Below the pieces are notes generated by a model. It was not told the origin of the DNA. It was given only the letters and a program-made list of their open reading frames with translations, and made no database searches. A DNA stretch of 64,000 bases, from assembly GCA_035537875.1 (NCBI GenBank), contig DATLLJ010000172.1:4584-68583 (forward strand). Reading direction: 5' to 3'. The stretch comes from DATLLJ01 sp035537875 (GTDB taxonomy: Bacteria > Acidobacteriota > Vicinamibacteria > Vicinamibacterales > CAVVIG01). Of this stretch, positions 24,497-34,771 are shown piece after piece. The translations under genes were made by a program, and so were the position numbers. Positions within the stretch are counted from its first letter, which is position 1; the number at the start of each line of letters is the position of its first letter.

Positions 24497-25687
24497 ATGA
24501 AGCCCGCATGTGCGGCCTGTCTGTTCGTTTTGTGCGCAGGCGCAAGCCTCAATGCCCAGATTCCCCCTGCTGAACCGATTGTGCTGGCCGGCGGCCGTCT
24601 GACGGTTGGCGGGAACGTCTCGGCGACCTTTGGACCGGAAGACCCGGGATTCTTCAACTACACCGACTACGAGGACTCGGTCCTGCGAATGCTGAGGCTT
24701 GACCTCAACGCCTCGTTTCGCGCAAACGACCACTTGTCTCTGCTCGGGGAGCTCCGAAGCCAGAACGTGCGAGCGCCCCAGGCCTATGCCCTGTACCTGC
24801 GCGTTCGACCCTGGACCACGCGACGGTTCGATATCCAGGTTGGGCGTATTCCTCCAACCTTCGGGTCGTTTGCGCGGCGGAGCTACGAAGCGGATAACCC
24901 ATTGATTGGCTACCCACTGGGCTATCAATACCTGACCTCCCTGCGAGCGGATGCCGTGCCGTCCAGCGCCGACGAGCTCGTGAACATGCGCGGTCGTGGA
25001 TGGCTGGCTGCTTACTCGGTCGGGAATCCAGTGCCGGACGCAGGTGTCCCTCTCGCGACGGCATTCCGGTGGGACACGGGCGTCCAGGCCCACCTCGAGA
25101 ACGAGGTCGTGGATCTGACAGCCTCCATCACGACCGGAACGCTTTCGAATCCGCGCCTCACCGACGACAATTCTGGCCGTCAAGTCACGGGACGCGTGGC
25201 ACTTCGTCCGGTTGCCGGTCTCATCGTGGGGGCGTCGGCCGCACATGGGCCGTTCGTCTCGACCGACGCCGTCCTCGACGCCGTCGGCAGCGAAGGGGAC
25301 GACTCGTTTGCCCAGACGGCGTGGGGCGGCGACATCGAATATTCGCGCGGGTACTATCTCCTTCGCGTCGAGTCGATTTACAGCCAGTGGCGGATGCCGC
25401 TCCTCGAGGAGCGCTTGCATTCGCTGGCGACGCTGGTCGAAGGGCGGTACAAGATATTCCCAGGGTTCTACGTCGCGGCGAGGCTCGATCACCTCGACTT
25501 CAGCGAGGTGGCGAGCTCCAGCGGGCCGGTCGAGTGGGAGGCTCCAGTCACGCGTTTTGAAGTCGGTGGCGGATATTCCGTCCAGCGGAATCTGCTCCTG
25601 AAGCTCACCACGCAGTTCGATCGACGCGATGGCGGACGGACGCGCCACGCCCGCATGCTGGCGGGGCAGGTGGTGTACTGGTTCTGA
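24497..25687 (+). CDS. Exported outer-membrane barrel-like protein
   Basis: The 396-residue protein has a signal peptide (CAACLFVLCAGASLNAQ) and a body of alternating short strands (GGRLTVGGNVSATFG, LRLDLNASFRANDHLSLLGELRS, FDIQVGRIPPTFGSF, LLRVESIYSQW, FEVGGGYSVQRNLLLKLTTQFDRRD), ending VVYWF with a C-terminal Phe. This is the pattern of an outer-membrane porin-like barrel. A further ATG at 24470 is in frame, but 24497 gives the better signal peptide. Its stop overlaps the next gene's start (TGATG), so it is coupled to the cupredoxin, kinase and regulator genes. What passes through it is unknown. Confidence 0.78.
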   Translation: MKPACAACLFVLCAGASLNAQIPPAEPIVLAGGRLTVGGNVSATFGPEDPGFFNYTDYEDSVLRMLRLDLNASFRANDHLSLLGELRSQNVRAPQAYALYLRVRPWTTRRFDIQVGRIPPTFGSFARRSYEADNPLIGYPLGYQYLTSLRADAVPSSADELVNMRGRGWLAAYSVGNPVPDAGVPLATAFRWDTGVQAHLENEVVDLTASITTGTLSNPRLTDDNSGRQVTGRVALRPVAGLIVGASAAHGPFVSTDAVLDAVGSEGDDSFAQTAWGGDIEYSRGYYLLRVESIYSQWRMPLLEERLHSLATLVEGRYKIFPGFYVAARLDHLDFSEVASSSGPVEWEAPVTRFEVGGGYSVQRNLLLKLTTQFDRRDGGRTRHARMLAGQVVYWF

Positions 25688-26445
25688 TGGCAAACTTCCG
25701 ACGACTGCCGACACGATGGGCGCTGGCGGGCATCGAATGGCGGAACCTGTGGCTGGTTTCCGTCATGGTTGTGGCTTGGATCGCGGTCGTTCCCCAGAGC
25801 CTGACCGGAGGGTCTCCCGGGGCGCCACCCGGCGGGCAGCCAGCGGCGGGGCGAAGCGGGGCCGTTCGAGGCCGCGTGGATATCGGTCAACTCGCCCGCG
25901 TCGTGGAACGGCGGCCGGGCATTTCCGATCTCGGCGCGCGACGCGCTCGTGATGAGCCCGATCGCGCCCGATCCGTCGTGTACCTGGAGACGGCTCCGCG
26001 AGCGGCATTCGACCTGGTCGAGCCGGGACGGGCGTCGATGGACCAACGGAACGAGACGTTCTTGCCCCATGTCCTGGCGGTGACGGCGGGAACCGTCGTC
26101 GATTTCCCGAACTCGGATCGCTTCTATCACAATGTGTTCTCGCTCTCGAAGGCGGCGCGATTCGATCTCGGTCGGTATGCCACGGGCAAATCGAAATCGG
26201 TGAGGTTCGACCAGCCGGGGATCGTGCGCGTCTTCTGCGAGATTCACTCACATATGAACGCCTTCGTCCTCGTGTTCGCTCACCCGTTCTTTTCGATAAC
26301 CGACGGCGAAGGCCGTTATCGGATCAACAATGTTCCGGCTGGAAACTACAATGTCATCGCATGGAATGAGGGGATGGCCGCCGATCCGAAGCCGGTGACG
26401 ATCGCCGCCGGAGCGGTGGCCGAACTCGACTTAGCCGTCCGGTAA
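25687..26445 (+). CDS. Exported cupredoxin with carboxypeptidase-like regulatory tail
   Basis: The 252-residue protein has an N-terminal membrane/export segment (LWLVSVMVVAWIAVVP). A cupredoxin-like domain follows, with FPNSDRFYHNVFSLS (His ligand) and VRVFCEIHSHMNAFVLV (Cys, His and Met ligands), the classical type-1 copper set. The end (GEGRYRINNVPAGNYNVIAWNEG, AELDLAVR) is a carboxypeptidase regulatory-like domain. It resembles methylamine-utilisation-type plastocyanin proteins. It is translationally coupled to the barrel gene and lies 2 bases before the sensor kinase. Confidence 0.85.
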   Translation: MANFRRLPTRWALAGIEWRNLWLVSVMVVAWIAVVPQSLTGGSPGAPPGGQPAAGRSGAVRGRVDIGQLARVVERRPGISDLGARRARDEPDRARSVVYLETAPRAAFDLVEPGRASMDQRNETFLPHVLAVTAGTVVDFPNSDRFYHNVFSLSKAARFDLGRYATGKSKSVRFDQPGIVRVFCEIHSHMNAFVLVFAHPFFSITDGEGRYRINNVPAGNYNVIAWNEGMAADPKPVTIAAGAVAELDLAVR

Positions 26446-26447
26446 TC

Positions 26448-28244
26448 ATGCCGGGATCACTCTTCTCGTCGCTCCGGGGACGCATCTTTCTCGCCAGCGC
26501 TCTGCTGGCGGTGCTGTCCATTGGCCTCGCGATCTACCTCGTGAACGTTCGCGTGACTCGCGAGGCCGAAGCGACGCTCCAGCGGGAGATGGTCGCGACC
26601 TCTGCGCTGGTCGATCAGCTGCGGACGACCCGAACCCAGACCTTCACCCAGATGGCGCGCTTCATCGCCGATGCGCCGAAGGTGAAAGCCGCAGTCGATA
26701 CCAACGATCCCCCAACGGTCCAGGACATCGCGAGCGACTATCAGGATCAGCTGCGGTCGAATCTGCTGCTCGTGACGAACAGGTCGGGCGCGGTACTGGC
26801 GACCGTCGGCGCCTCGCCGCAGGCGGCGCTCGTCGTCGCCAACCAGCCTGCCGTCCGGGATGCGCTGCGGGGTCGCGAAAGCTTCAGCCTGTTGCCGCAA
26901 CCGGACGGGATGCTCCAACTGGTGACGGTCCCGATTTCGATCGGTCTCGCGCAGCCGGAGATCCTCGGCACCGTGAGCGTCGGCTTTCTGCTCGACAACG
27001 CGCTCGCGATCCAGTTGAAAGAGATCACCGGCAGCGACGTCGCCTTCGGCATGGACGGACGGGTGCTCGCGGCGACATTGCCCCGCGACGTGTACAGTCA
27101 GCTCGGAAGTCGACTGCGCACCTCCGGCATCAGCCGCTTGGATTTGTCGGGCGTTGATTACCTGGTGCTCCCGAGACCCTTGAGCGCTCCGGCGTCGGAA
27201 GGCACGCTCTCGGAGGAAACACCGGGGGGCGGGGCAGGACCGGTGGCGTTGATCCTGCGTTCGCGCGGGGAACTGCTGAGCGGTCTGCGAACCATTCATG
27301 CGGGCCTCGCCGCGATCGCCCTCGTCGCCGTGTTGCTCGCGACGCTCCTCAGCTTCGCCGTCGCGCGGACGATCACGCATCCTCTCGCGGCGATCACGGA
27401 CGTGATGCGCGAGGTTGCCGCGACCGGCGACTTGACCAGGAAGATCGCGGTTCGCGAACCGAGCCGGTGGGACGACGAGGATGCGCGCCTGCTCGCGACG
27501 ACGTTCAACACCCTGACCGAGTCGATTGCGCGCTTCCAGCGGGAAATGTCGCAGAAGGAGCGTCTGACGTCGCTCGGCCGCCTGTCCACGGTGATCGCTC
27601 ACGAGGTCCGGAATCCGCTGATGATCATCAAGGCCTCCCTGCATGCGTTGGGTCAGAGCGAGGCCGGCGATGGCGCGCGCCGGGAGGCGATCGCGGACAT
27701 CGACCACGAGGTCGCCCGGCTCAATCGCATTGTCAACGAGGTGCTCGATTTCTCCCGTCCCATCCGGTTCGACCTGGCGGCGACTGATATGGGCGCCCTC
27801 TGCCGCGAGTCGGCGGCGGCGGCCCAGGCGTCACCAGGCGCCGAGATCGCCGTCGATCTCGATCCCGCCCTGCCGGGGGTCGTCACCGACGCCGAGCGAT
27901 TGCGGATTGCGCTGGTCAACCTCCTCGTCAACGCCAGACACGCGGTCCTGAACCAGCCGGCCGGCGCGGAGCCGCTGGTGACGCTGAAAGCGGCCGGCGA
28001 CAACGAGCGCGTCATCATCACCATCGGCGATCGAGGTTCGGGGATGGCGCCGAGGGACCTGCCTCAGGTCTTCGATCCCTACTTCACCACCAAGCGCGGC
28101 GGCACCGGACTCGGTCTCCCCATCGCCAAGAACATCGTCGAAGGCCTCGGCGGCACGATTGCCGTGTCGAGCACCGTCGGCCGGGGCACGGAGATTCGCA
28201 TCGAATTGCCGGCCCGCGCGGCCGGGGTCCTGGGAGCCGCCTGA
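26448..28244 (+). CDS. Membrane sensor histidine kinase (NtrB-like core)
   Basis: The 598-residue protein has TM1 near residues 9-29, a periplasmic sensor of about 250 residues (dCACHE/CHASE-like: TQTFTQMARFIADAPKVKAAV, NLLLVTNRSGAVLATVG), TM2 near 286-307 (LAAIALVAVLLATLLSFAVA) and a HAMP segment. HisKA follows with STVIAHEVRNPLMIIKASLHAL (phospho-His near residue 385). The HATPase domain has VNLLVNARHAV, GDRGSGMAPRDLPQVFDPYFTTKRGGTGLGLPIAKNIVEG. The HEVRNP type typically pairs with sigma-54 regulators, as found here. The ligand is unknown; the neighbours suggest copper or an envelope redox cue. Confidence 0.93.
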   Translation: MPGSLFSSLRGRIFLASALLAVLSIGLAIYLVNVRVTREAEATLQREMVATSALVDQLRTTRTQTFTQMARFIADAPKVKAAVDTNDPPTVQDIASDYQDQLRSNLLLVTNRSGAVLATVGASPQAALVVANQPAVRDALRGRESFSLLPQPDGMLQLVTVPISIGLAQPEILGTVSVGFLLDNALAIQLKEITGSDVAFGMDGRVLAATLPRDVYSQLGSRLRTSGISRLDLSGVDYLVLPRPLSAPASEGTLSEETPGGGAGPVALILRSRGELLSGLRTIHAGLAAIALVAVLLATLLSFAVARTITHPLAAITDVMREVAATGDLTRKIAVREPSRWDDEDARLLATTFNTLTESIARFQREMSQKERLTSLGRLSTVIAHEVRNPLMIIKASLHALGQSEAGDGARREAIADIDHEVARLNRIVNEVLDFSRPIRFDLAATDMGALCRESAAAAQASPGAEIAVDLDPALPGVVTDAERLRIALVNLLVNARHAVLNQPAGAEPLVTLKAAGDNERVIITIGDRGSGMAPRDLPQVFDPYFTTKRGGTGLGLPIAKNIVEGLGGTIAVSSTVGRGTEIRIELPARAAGVLGAA

Positions 28245-28247
28245 CGG

Positions 28248-29609
<1,362 letters not shown>

Positions 29610-29646
29610 CACCAGGCCCCAACCGTACGCCCTTCTGCACCAACCG

Positions 29647-29660
29647 CGTAAGACCTTACG
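29647..29660 (+). promoter_or_regulatory. Candidate enhancer palindrome for the NtrC-class regulator
   Basis: CGTAAG-AC-CTTACG is a perfect 6-2-6 dyad about 50 bases upstream of the sigma-54 promoter; a further half-site (GTAAGG) follows at about 29667. Position and form fit an upstream activating site. Binding is inferred. Confidence 0.45.
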
Positions 29661-29710
29661 GCAACAGTAAGGGCAGCACGCACAACTCCCTGATTTCGTG
29701 TGGTTTATCG

Positions 29711-29726
29711 TGGTATCGCCTTTGCT
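29711..29726 (+). promoter_or_regulatory. Sigma-54 (-24/-12) promoter of the cupredoxin lipoprotein gene
   Basis: TGGTAT, five bases, then TTGCT match the sigma-54 consensus TGGCAC-N5-TTGCW at the invariant GG and GC, with the required spacing. It lies about 84 bases before the ATG at 29810 and directly downstream of the sigma-54 regulator gene. Confidence 0.6.
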
Positions 29727-29809
29727 CCCCATCAAGACGTACACGCTGCGGCCCGCAGGAGCGGCTTCACGCCCTTCCGAGTCGGGCCCGAGTTGGAGGA
29801 ACGAGGAGC

Positions 29810-30235
29810 ATGCGATTTTCATGGACTCGAATGGTAGTGCTCGTGGCGGCGGTCGCCGCGTCTCAGTGTGGAGGGGGCGACAGTAACAACACCAACAGCG
29901 GCGGCGGTGGGGGGACACCTACCACGCCTGGAGTGACGCCGACCGTGGTGACCGTCTCGATCGTCGGCACCAGAGGCAATCAATCGTACGTCCCGAACCC
30001 TGTGCCGGTCTCGAGCGGGGAGCGGGTGGCGTTCGTGAACAACGACTCGGTCGTCCACCGCATCGTGATGAACGACGGCTCGTTCGATTCCGGCAACCTC
30101 GCGCCAAACGCGACGAGCCCATCAGGGGGAACAGGCAGTGGCGACTTTCACTGCACCATCCATCCCAGCATGGTCGGCAGCATCAACGGCTTGACGGCTC
30201 CCGAGCCGCCGCCGGGCAGCGGCGATGGATACTGA
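29810..30235 (+). CDS. Small cupredoxin (plastocyanin-like) lipoprotein
   Basis: The 141-residue protein has a signal peptide with a lipobox-like ASQC, followed by a Gly/Asn/Thr-rich linker and a compact cupredoxin: SYVPNPVPVSSGERVAFVNNDSVVHRIVM (His) and DFHCTIHPSMVGSING (Cys, His, Met), the four ligands of a type-1 copper site. It ends in a Pro/Gly tail. Two Shine-Dalgarno-like runs (GGAGGA, GAGGAG) precede the ATG. A sigma-54 promoter lies upstream, so it is probably switched on by the adjacent two-component system. It would act at the outer face of a membrane as an electron or copper carrier. Confidence 0.88.
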   Translation: MRFSWTRMVVLVAAVAASQCGGGDSNNTNSGGGGGTPTTPGVTPTVVTVSIVGTRGNQSYVPNPVPVSSGERVAFVNNDSVVHRIVMNDGSFDSGNLAPNATSPSGGTGSGDFHCTIHPSMVGSINGLTAPEPPPGSGDGY

Positions 30236-30248
30236 CGCCGGCGCCTGA

Positions 30249-30929
30249 TCAAAGCTCCGCCCACCGGCGGAGCAGGTTGTGGTAAACGCCCGTCAGCTGG
30301 ACGGCTGACGGGTGATCGGGGGCGTCCTGATTCAGGCGCTGGATGGTGAGGTCGAGGTCGAACAGCAGCGCCCGGTCGGCATCGTGCCTGACCATGCTTT
30401 GAATCCAGAAGAACGATGCGATCCGTGCCCCGCGGGTCACAGGTCGCACGTTGTGCAGGCTGGACGCGGGATACAGCACCATGTGTCCCGCCGGCAGCTT
30501 CACCGAGTGCACGCCGTAGGTATCCTCGACCAGCAACTCCCCGCCCTCGTACTCGTGTGGCGCGCTTAAGAAGAGCGTCGCCGACAGATCCGTGCGGATA
30601 CGATGCCCGGTCCCGCTGATCTGGCGGATGGCGTTGTCCACGTGATTGCCGAACGACTGCCCCTTCTCGTACCGGTTGAACAGCGGTGGGAACACGCGAA
30701 GCGGCAGCGCCGCCGCCAAGAAGAGCGAGTGCTTCTGCAAGGCCGTCAGGATGATGTCGCCGAGTCCTTCGGCGACATCATGGTTCTCAGGAACCTGGGC
30801 GTTGTCCTTCACGCGCGCCGATTGGTGCCCCGCGGTGATCTTCCCGTCGAGCCACTCGGCCGCGTCGAGCTTGCGCCTGGCCTCGGCGACTTGTGCGGGA
30901 CTCAGAACGTCGTGAATCTGAATCAGCAT
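30249..30929 (-). CDS. piuC: Fe(II)/2-oxoglutarate PKHD-type hydroxylase (PiuC/YbiX)
   Basis: The 226-residue protein matches PiuC/YbiX in length and motifs: MLIQIHDVLSPAQVAEARRKL, FPPLFNRYEKGQSFGNHVDNA (iron-binding HxD), LSATLFLSAPHEYEGGELLVED, LPAGHMVLYPASSLHNVRPVTRG (distal His and the Arg that binds 2-oxoglutarate) and the C-terminal helix VYHNLLRRWAEL. PiuC genes usually accompany siderophore receptors. The gene follows the receptor by 7 bases and is the third in the iron operon. The substrate is unknown, as in other bacteria. Confidence 0.92.
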   Translation of the reverse strand: MLIQIHDVLSPAQVAEARRKLDAAEWLDGKITAGHQSARVKDNAQVPENHDVAEGLGDIILTALQKHSLFLAAALPLRVFPPLFNRYEKGQSFGNHVDNAIRQISGTGHRIRTDLSATLFLSAPHEYEGGELLVEDTYGVHSVKLPAGHMVLYPASSLHNVRPVTRGARIASFFWIQSMVRHDADRALLFDLDLTIQRLNQDAPDHPSAVQLTGVYHNLLRRWAEL

Positions 30930-30936
30930 CCAACCC

Positions 30937-33402
30937 TCAGAACCCGACGTCTGCAGAGAGATTGATCGAACGGCCAGAGCCCGGAATGAAGTGTCCGCCC
31001 CCAACCCGATCGATGTACCGATTGTCGGCGAGATTCTGCCCGTTGAACCGCAGCGTGAGACGCTCTGCGATGCGAACCGAGGCCATGGCTTCGCCGACCC
31101 AGTACCCGGGAGCTGTGCGCGCGCCGGTGTTCCCGTTGAAGCGATCGCCAACATAGAACGCGCCGCCTCCCACCTCCACGTCCCGTGGCAGACGGTACGT
31201 TGTCCACATGCTCACCGTGTGGTTCGGCGTGTTGCCAAATTCCTTTCCGAGTTCCGCCGGGTTGTTCGACTGCGTGATCTCGCTGTCCATGAACGTGTAG
31301 CTGCCGAACAGCTGCCAGCGGTTGGTGATGGTGCCGTTGGCGCCAAACTCAACGCCGCTGACGACGTGTTCGCCCTGGAGGACGGTGGGTGGGTCGCCAG
31401 GATTGATACCGGGAGTCCGGGCGTTGGTCTTCGCCGTTCGGAACAGCGCACTGCTCAGGCCGAGTCGTCCGCCGGAGAGATCCCACTTGGTGCCGACCTC
31501 GATGCTTCGACTCTTCTCGGGCTCGAGGGCAACGGTGGCCGCCATGAGGCTCAATCCTTCGGTGCTGGGGTTCATCGACGTGCCCGCGCTCGCGTAGACG
31601 CTGCCGGATGGCTTCGGCTTGTAGACGATGCCCGCGCGCCAGCTGACCATGTCATCGGTCCGCTCCAGGTTCGCTTCGGCTGCGGCGGCGCTGACCGTCC
31701 GGTAATCCAGCGCGAAGCGATCCCACCGCAATCCGCCGGTAACATCGAACTGGCTGCCCAGGCCGACGGTGTCGAAGGCGTACACCGCGACCGAGTTCGC
31801 CACGGCATCGGCGACCGCTCCGTCTCTGACGAGCCGGCTTGTGTACGGCTGACTGAAGTCGGGATTGAAGAGATCGGTCAGCGGCGGGGTGGGCCCCTCC
31901 TCGATACGGTTCCAATTCTCGGACGTCTCGCGGGCCAGCTCCAACCCGGTCACCAGCGCATGCCCGATCGCTCCGGTCGGAAACCTTGTAGTGAGATCCG
32001 TCAGGTTGGCCAGAATTCCGTCGGTCTGATCCCGCGATTTCCAGTCGGTTCGCCGGATATCCGTCGTCGTCGTGTTCTCGAACCGCGGGGCGGTGATGAG
32101 GGAGTCTCGTTTCGTCCGCCCGTAGCGCACGACCGATCGAAGGTTCGCCATGTTGCTGAAATCGTGCTCGACGCGGCCAGTGGTTACGTCGGTCCGCGTG
32201 TCCTCGTAGTCGCGGCTGGTCAACCCGTAGAAGTTGTCGTAGTCGACTGGCGGAGCCTGATCGGCGTACGCCGCAAGCGGAACGTTGTTGGGGGGCACCC
32301 ACGGAATCCCGTAGTCCGGCAGGTTGCTCTGATCGAGATGCGTATAGTCCACCATCACCCGGGTGGGTGAATTGAGACCGAACGCGACGGAGGGCGCGAT
32401 GCCCCAGCGATCGTTGTTCACGGCGTCGCGGCCGGGGGCGTCGGCATCGTTCCACATCGCGTTGAAGCGGAACGCCGCGCCGTCGATGTTCTCGATGGGC
32501 AAGTTGAAGTCCAGCGTGCCCCGCTTGTAGGCGGACGAGCCGAGACCGAAGGACACGTTGGTTTGCGCCGTCTCGAGCGGGCTCTTCGTGGCCATGTTGA
32601 TGACCCCACCGGTGGACCCGCGGCCCGCGTACGTCGAGGCTGGCCCTTTCACCACCTCGACCTGCTCGGTATTGAACGTGTCGCGGGTGTACCCACCGAC
32701 ATCGCGTACGCCGTCGATGAAAAAGTCGGTTCTGGCGCTGAAGCCGCGGATCGACAGGTTGTCACCCGCAGGAACACCGCCTTCGCCGGCCTGGATGCTG
32801 ATCCCTGTCACGTTGCGGAGAACGTCGCGCAGCGTGGTGGCATTCTGCGCCTCGATGACGTCAGCGGGCACGACGGTGATGGTCTGGGGGATGTTGCGCA
32901 GCGGCTCCGTGTACTTCGGCGAGGAGAGCGGAGGCGGGGGCGACACGCCGGAGACGTCCACGAATTCGGACTGGACGGGCACCTCGATTGAGACGGCCTT
33001 CGGCCCATTGAACCGGAACGTCAGTCCGGTCCCCATCAGGAGCTCCTGCAGCGCCTGTTCGGGTGTCACGAGGCTTCTCGCGCCCGGCGACGTGAGGTCC
33101 CGCATGTTCGACGCAGCCAAGGTCACGGCGATGCCAGTCTGCGACTGAAACGCGGTGAGCGCGTCGCTGAGTGGTCCGGGCGCAATGGCGAACTGCTCCG
33201 CCGTGGCCGCCTCCTGGCTCGACGAGGAGTGGCCGAGACGCATCGATCTGATTACGTCGGCAATCGCCTCCTCGTAGCGCGACTTGTGACGCTCCCTTGC
33301 TTCGATCGGCGTGGCCGCGCGCGTCGTGAAGGTCGAAGCGACAAGCGCGCTCATCACCATCGCGCGCGATCCGCGTCTCTTCTGTCTCCGTGTTTTCCTC
33401 AT
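30937..33402 (-). CDS. TonB-dependent siderophore receptor with N-terminal STN domain
   Basis: The 821-residue protein begins MRKTRRQKRRGSRAMVMSALVASTF. A secretin/TonB short N-terminal (STN) domain near residues 55-140 (FAIAPGPLSDALTAFQSQTGIAVTLA, TPEQALQELLMGTGLTFR) is followed by a plug (LRNIPQTITVVPADVIEAQNATTLRDVLRNVTGISIQAGEGG, NLSIRGFSARTDFFIDGVRD) and a 22-strand barrel ending in Phe (LSADVGF). It fits the FhuE/FpvA/FecA group, which imports ferric siderophores. STN domains often signal to sigma regulators, but no FecR/FecI pair is nearby. GGAGG lies just before the ATG. It is second in the operon. Confidence 0.93.
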   Translation of the reverse strand: MRKTRRQKRRGSRAMVMSALVASTFTTRAATPIEARERHKSRYEEAIADVIRSMRLGHSSSSQEAATAEQFAIAPGPLSDALTAFQSQTGIAVTLAASNMRDLTSPGARSLVTPEQALQELLMGTGLTFRFNGPKAVSIEVPVQSEFVDVSGVSPPPPLSSPKYTEPLRNIPQTITVVPADVIEAQNATTLRDVLRNVTGISIQAGEGGVPAGDNLSIRGFSARTDFFIDGVRDVGGYTRDTFNTEQVEVVKGPASTYAGRGSTGGVINMATKSPLETAQTNVSFGLGSSAYKRGTLDFNLPIENIDGAAFRFNAMWNDADAPGRDAVNNDRWGIAPSVAFGLNSPTRVMVDYTHLDQSNLPDYGIPWVPPNNVPLAAYADQAPPVDYDNFYGLTSRDYEDTRTDVTTGRVEHDFSNMANLRSVVRYGRTKRDSLITAPRFENTTTTDIRRTDWKSRDQTDGILANLTDLTTRFPTGAIGHALVTGLELARETSENWNRIEEGPTPPLTDLFNPDFSQPYTSRLVRDGAVADAVANSVAVYAFDTVGLGSQFDVTGGLRWDRFALDYRTVSAAAAEANLERTDDMVSWRAGIVYKPKPSGSVYASAGTSMNPSTEGLSLMAATVALEPEKSRSIEVGTKWDLSGGRLGLSSALFRTAKTNARTPGINPGDPPTVLQGEHVVSGVEFGANGTITNRWQLFGSYTFMDSEITQSNNPAELGKEFGNTPNHTVSMWTTYRLPRDVEVGGGAFYVGDRFNGNTGARTAPGYWVGEAMASVRIAERLTLRFNGQNLADNRYIDRVGGGHFIPGSGRSINLSADVGF

Positions 33403-33449
33403 GCGTCCTCCGCTCACCCTTGCGGGTACAGACTCGAAATCTTTGGTGA

Positions 33450-34640
33450 TTACGCCGCTTCGGTCGCGCGATCGGATCGGGGATTGAGTACCCGCGTCCC
33501 AGCCAGCGCCCAGGCTCGGAACCGCCGCCACGCCAGGGCGACGCCCGTCCACACAAGGACCGTCCCGCCGGCCGACGCCAGGCCGGCGATGGTCTGACCT
33601 GCGATTCCGTAGTACTCACCGGTGTGCGTGAAGCGCGACCAGCTTCGAAGGCGGCGGCCCAAGCTCTGGTCGGCAAAGGTCTCCCATCGAACGACGTCTC
33701 CCGTCAACGGGTCGAGCGTCAGCGTCGACCGGAACTGTGGTTGTCCGCCGGTGCCGGCGTCGATCGCGAAGACGGCCGGCGCGTCGCTCGAGTTCGGCAG
33801 CCGCAGATTGATCGTGCGCCAGCCAGGCGCCTGACGCTCTGCCGTGGCCCACAGGGTGTTCACGCCGTCGAATGACGGCGTCGCACGGCGACGGTTTGCT
33901 TCGGCGCCAGGGCGATTGGCTCCTTCCCCGCCCCCTCCTGCGGCTGGCACCGACTCGCCGACGAGCTTGTAAACGAGCGCGTTGGCCCATGAGAAAGAAA
34001 TCGGCATGGCCGTGGCGACTACGATCGCCAGCGGTACCGCTGACCAGATGCCCACGACGTTGTGCCAGTTGAAGTCACGCGCCTTGCCGCGCAGGCCGCC
34101 CTTGAACATCACCACGGCCCGGACACTCGACCAGTTCCACCTGCGCGGAATCCACAGATACATCCCCGACAGCACGATGAAGAAGAAGGCAGCGTTGGAC
34201 CAGCCGCTGATCGCCTTGCCGAGCGGTCGGTTGTCCCCATCCAGGGCCATCCAGCGATGCCACGCTCGCAGGCGGCTCATGAGCCACCTCACGTCGGTCG
34301 TCGGCTCGCCCAGCAGCACGCCGCTGTAGGCGTCGAAGTACGCCGTCGTTTGGCCGAATGCGACGGCCGCCGGAGCGGATACGTCCGATCGCAGCGTGAT
34401 CGCTGTCGGCGCCGGTCCCGGCCGCTGGGCCTGCGCACGCGTCAGCAGCGCCTCGATGGGCAGCCGCTCGGCGGCGGAGGGCGGTTCGCCGTAGAATTGG
34501 CGATCCGACCATTCGATCAGCTGGCGCTCGTACATCAGCAGGACTCCGGTGAGCGACATGATGAGGATGGCCACGCCAGCCATCACGCCGGCCGTGAGGT
34601 GGCTCCAGAAGAGGACGGTGCGCAGGCTGGGTAGTCTCAT
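33450..34640 (-). CDS. PepSY-associated transmembrane protein of the iron operon
   Basis: The 396-residue protein has a first TM helix (AGVMAGVAILIMSLTGVLLMYERQL), a large extracytoplasmic PepSY-like part, WHRWMALDGDNRPLGKAISGWSNAAFFFIVLSGMYLWIPRRW (TM2), FNWHNVVGIWSAVPLAIVVATAMPIS (TM3) and a last helix near the C-terminus. This PepSY-TM type is commonly found with TonB-dependent siderophore receptors and is thought to help reduce ferric iron. ATG at 34640 is chosen, as the upstream extension crosses the promoter. It heads the operon with the receptor and PiuC. Confidence 0.88.
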   Translation of the reverse strand: MRLPSLRTVLFWSHLTAGVMAGVAILIMSLTGVLLMYERQLIEWSDRQFYGEPPSAAERLPIEALLTRAQAQRPGPAPTAITLRSDVSAPAAVAFGQTTAYFDAYSGVLLGEPTTDVRWLMSRLRAWHRWMALDGDNRPLGKAISGWSNAAFFFIVLSGMYLWIPRRWNWSSVRAVVMFKGGLRGKARDFNWHNVVGIWSAVPLAIVVATAMPISFSWANALVYKLVGESVPAAGGGGEGANRPGAEANRRRATPSFDGVNTLWATAERQAPGWRTINLRLPNSSDAPAVFAIDAGTGGQPQFRSTLTLDPLTGDVVRWETFADQSLGRRLRSWSRFTHTGEYYGIAGQTIAGLASAGGTVLVWTGVALAWRRFRAWALAGTRVLNPRSDRATEAA

Positions 34641-34689
34641 CGGGGATCCTTCCGCGAAGCCGTGAGACAGAAACTCAGTATCGTGTCTC

Positions 34690-34718
34690 ACAATACTGAG
34701 ACTCAGTCTCACTATTAA
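34690..34718 (-). promoter_or_regulatory. Promoter of the iron operon with a Fur-like 7-1-7 palindrome in its spacer
   Basis: On the minus strand TTAATA (34718-34713), 17 bases, then TATTGT (34695-34690) form a promoter. The spacer is almost exactly filled by TGAGACTCAGTCTCA (34697-34711), a perfect 7-1-7 dyad with the layout of a Fur box (TGATAAT-n-ATTATCA). A weaker related half-site (TGAGACAGAAACTCA, 34662-34676) lies in the leader. Iron-dependent repression is inferred from the genes and site form. Confidence 0.55.
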
Positions 34719-34771
34719 GTGCGCAGCATATCCCACCATCCCCGACCGGTCAAGTCGCCGATCGACTCGTG

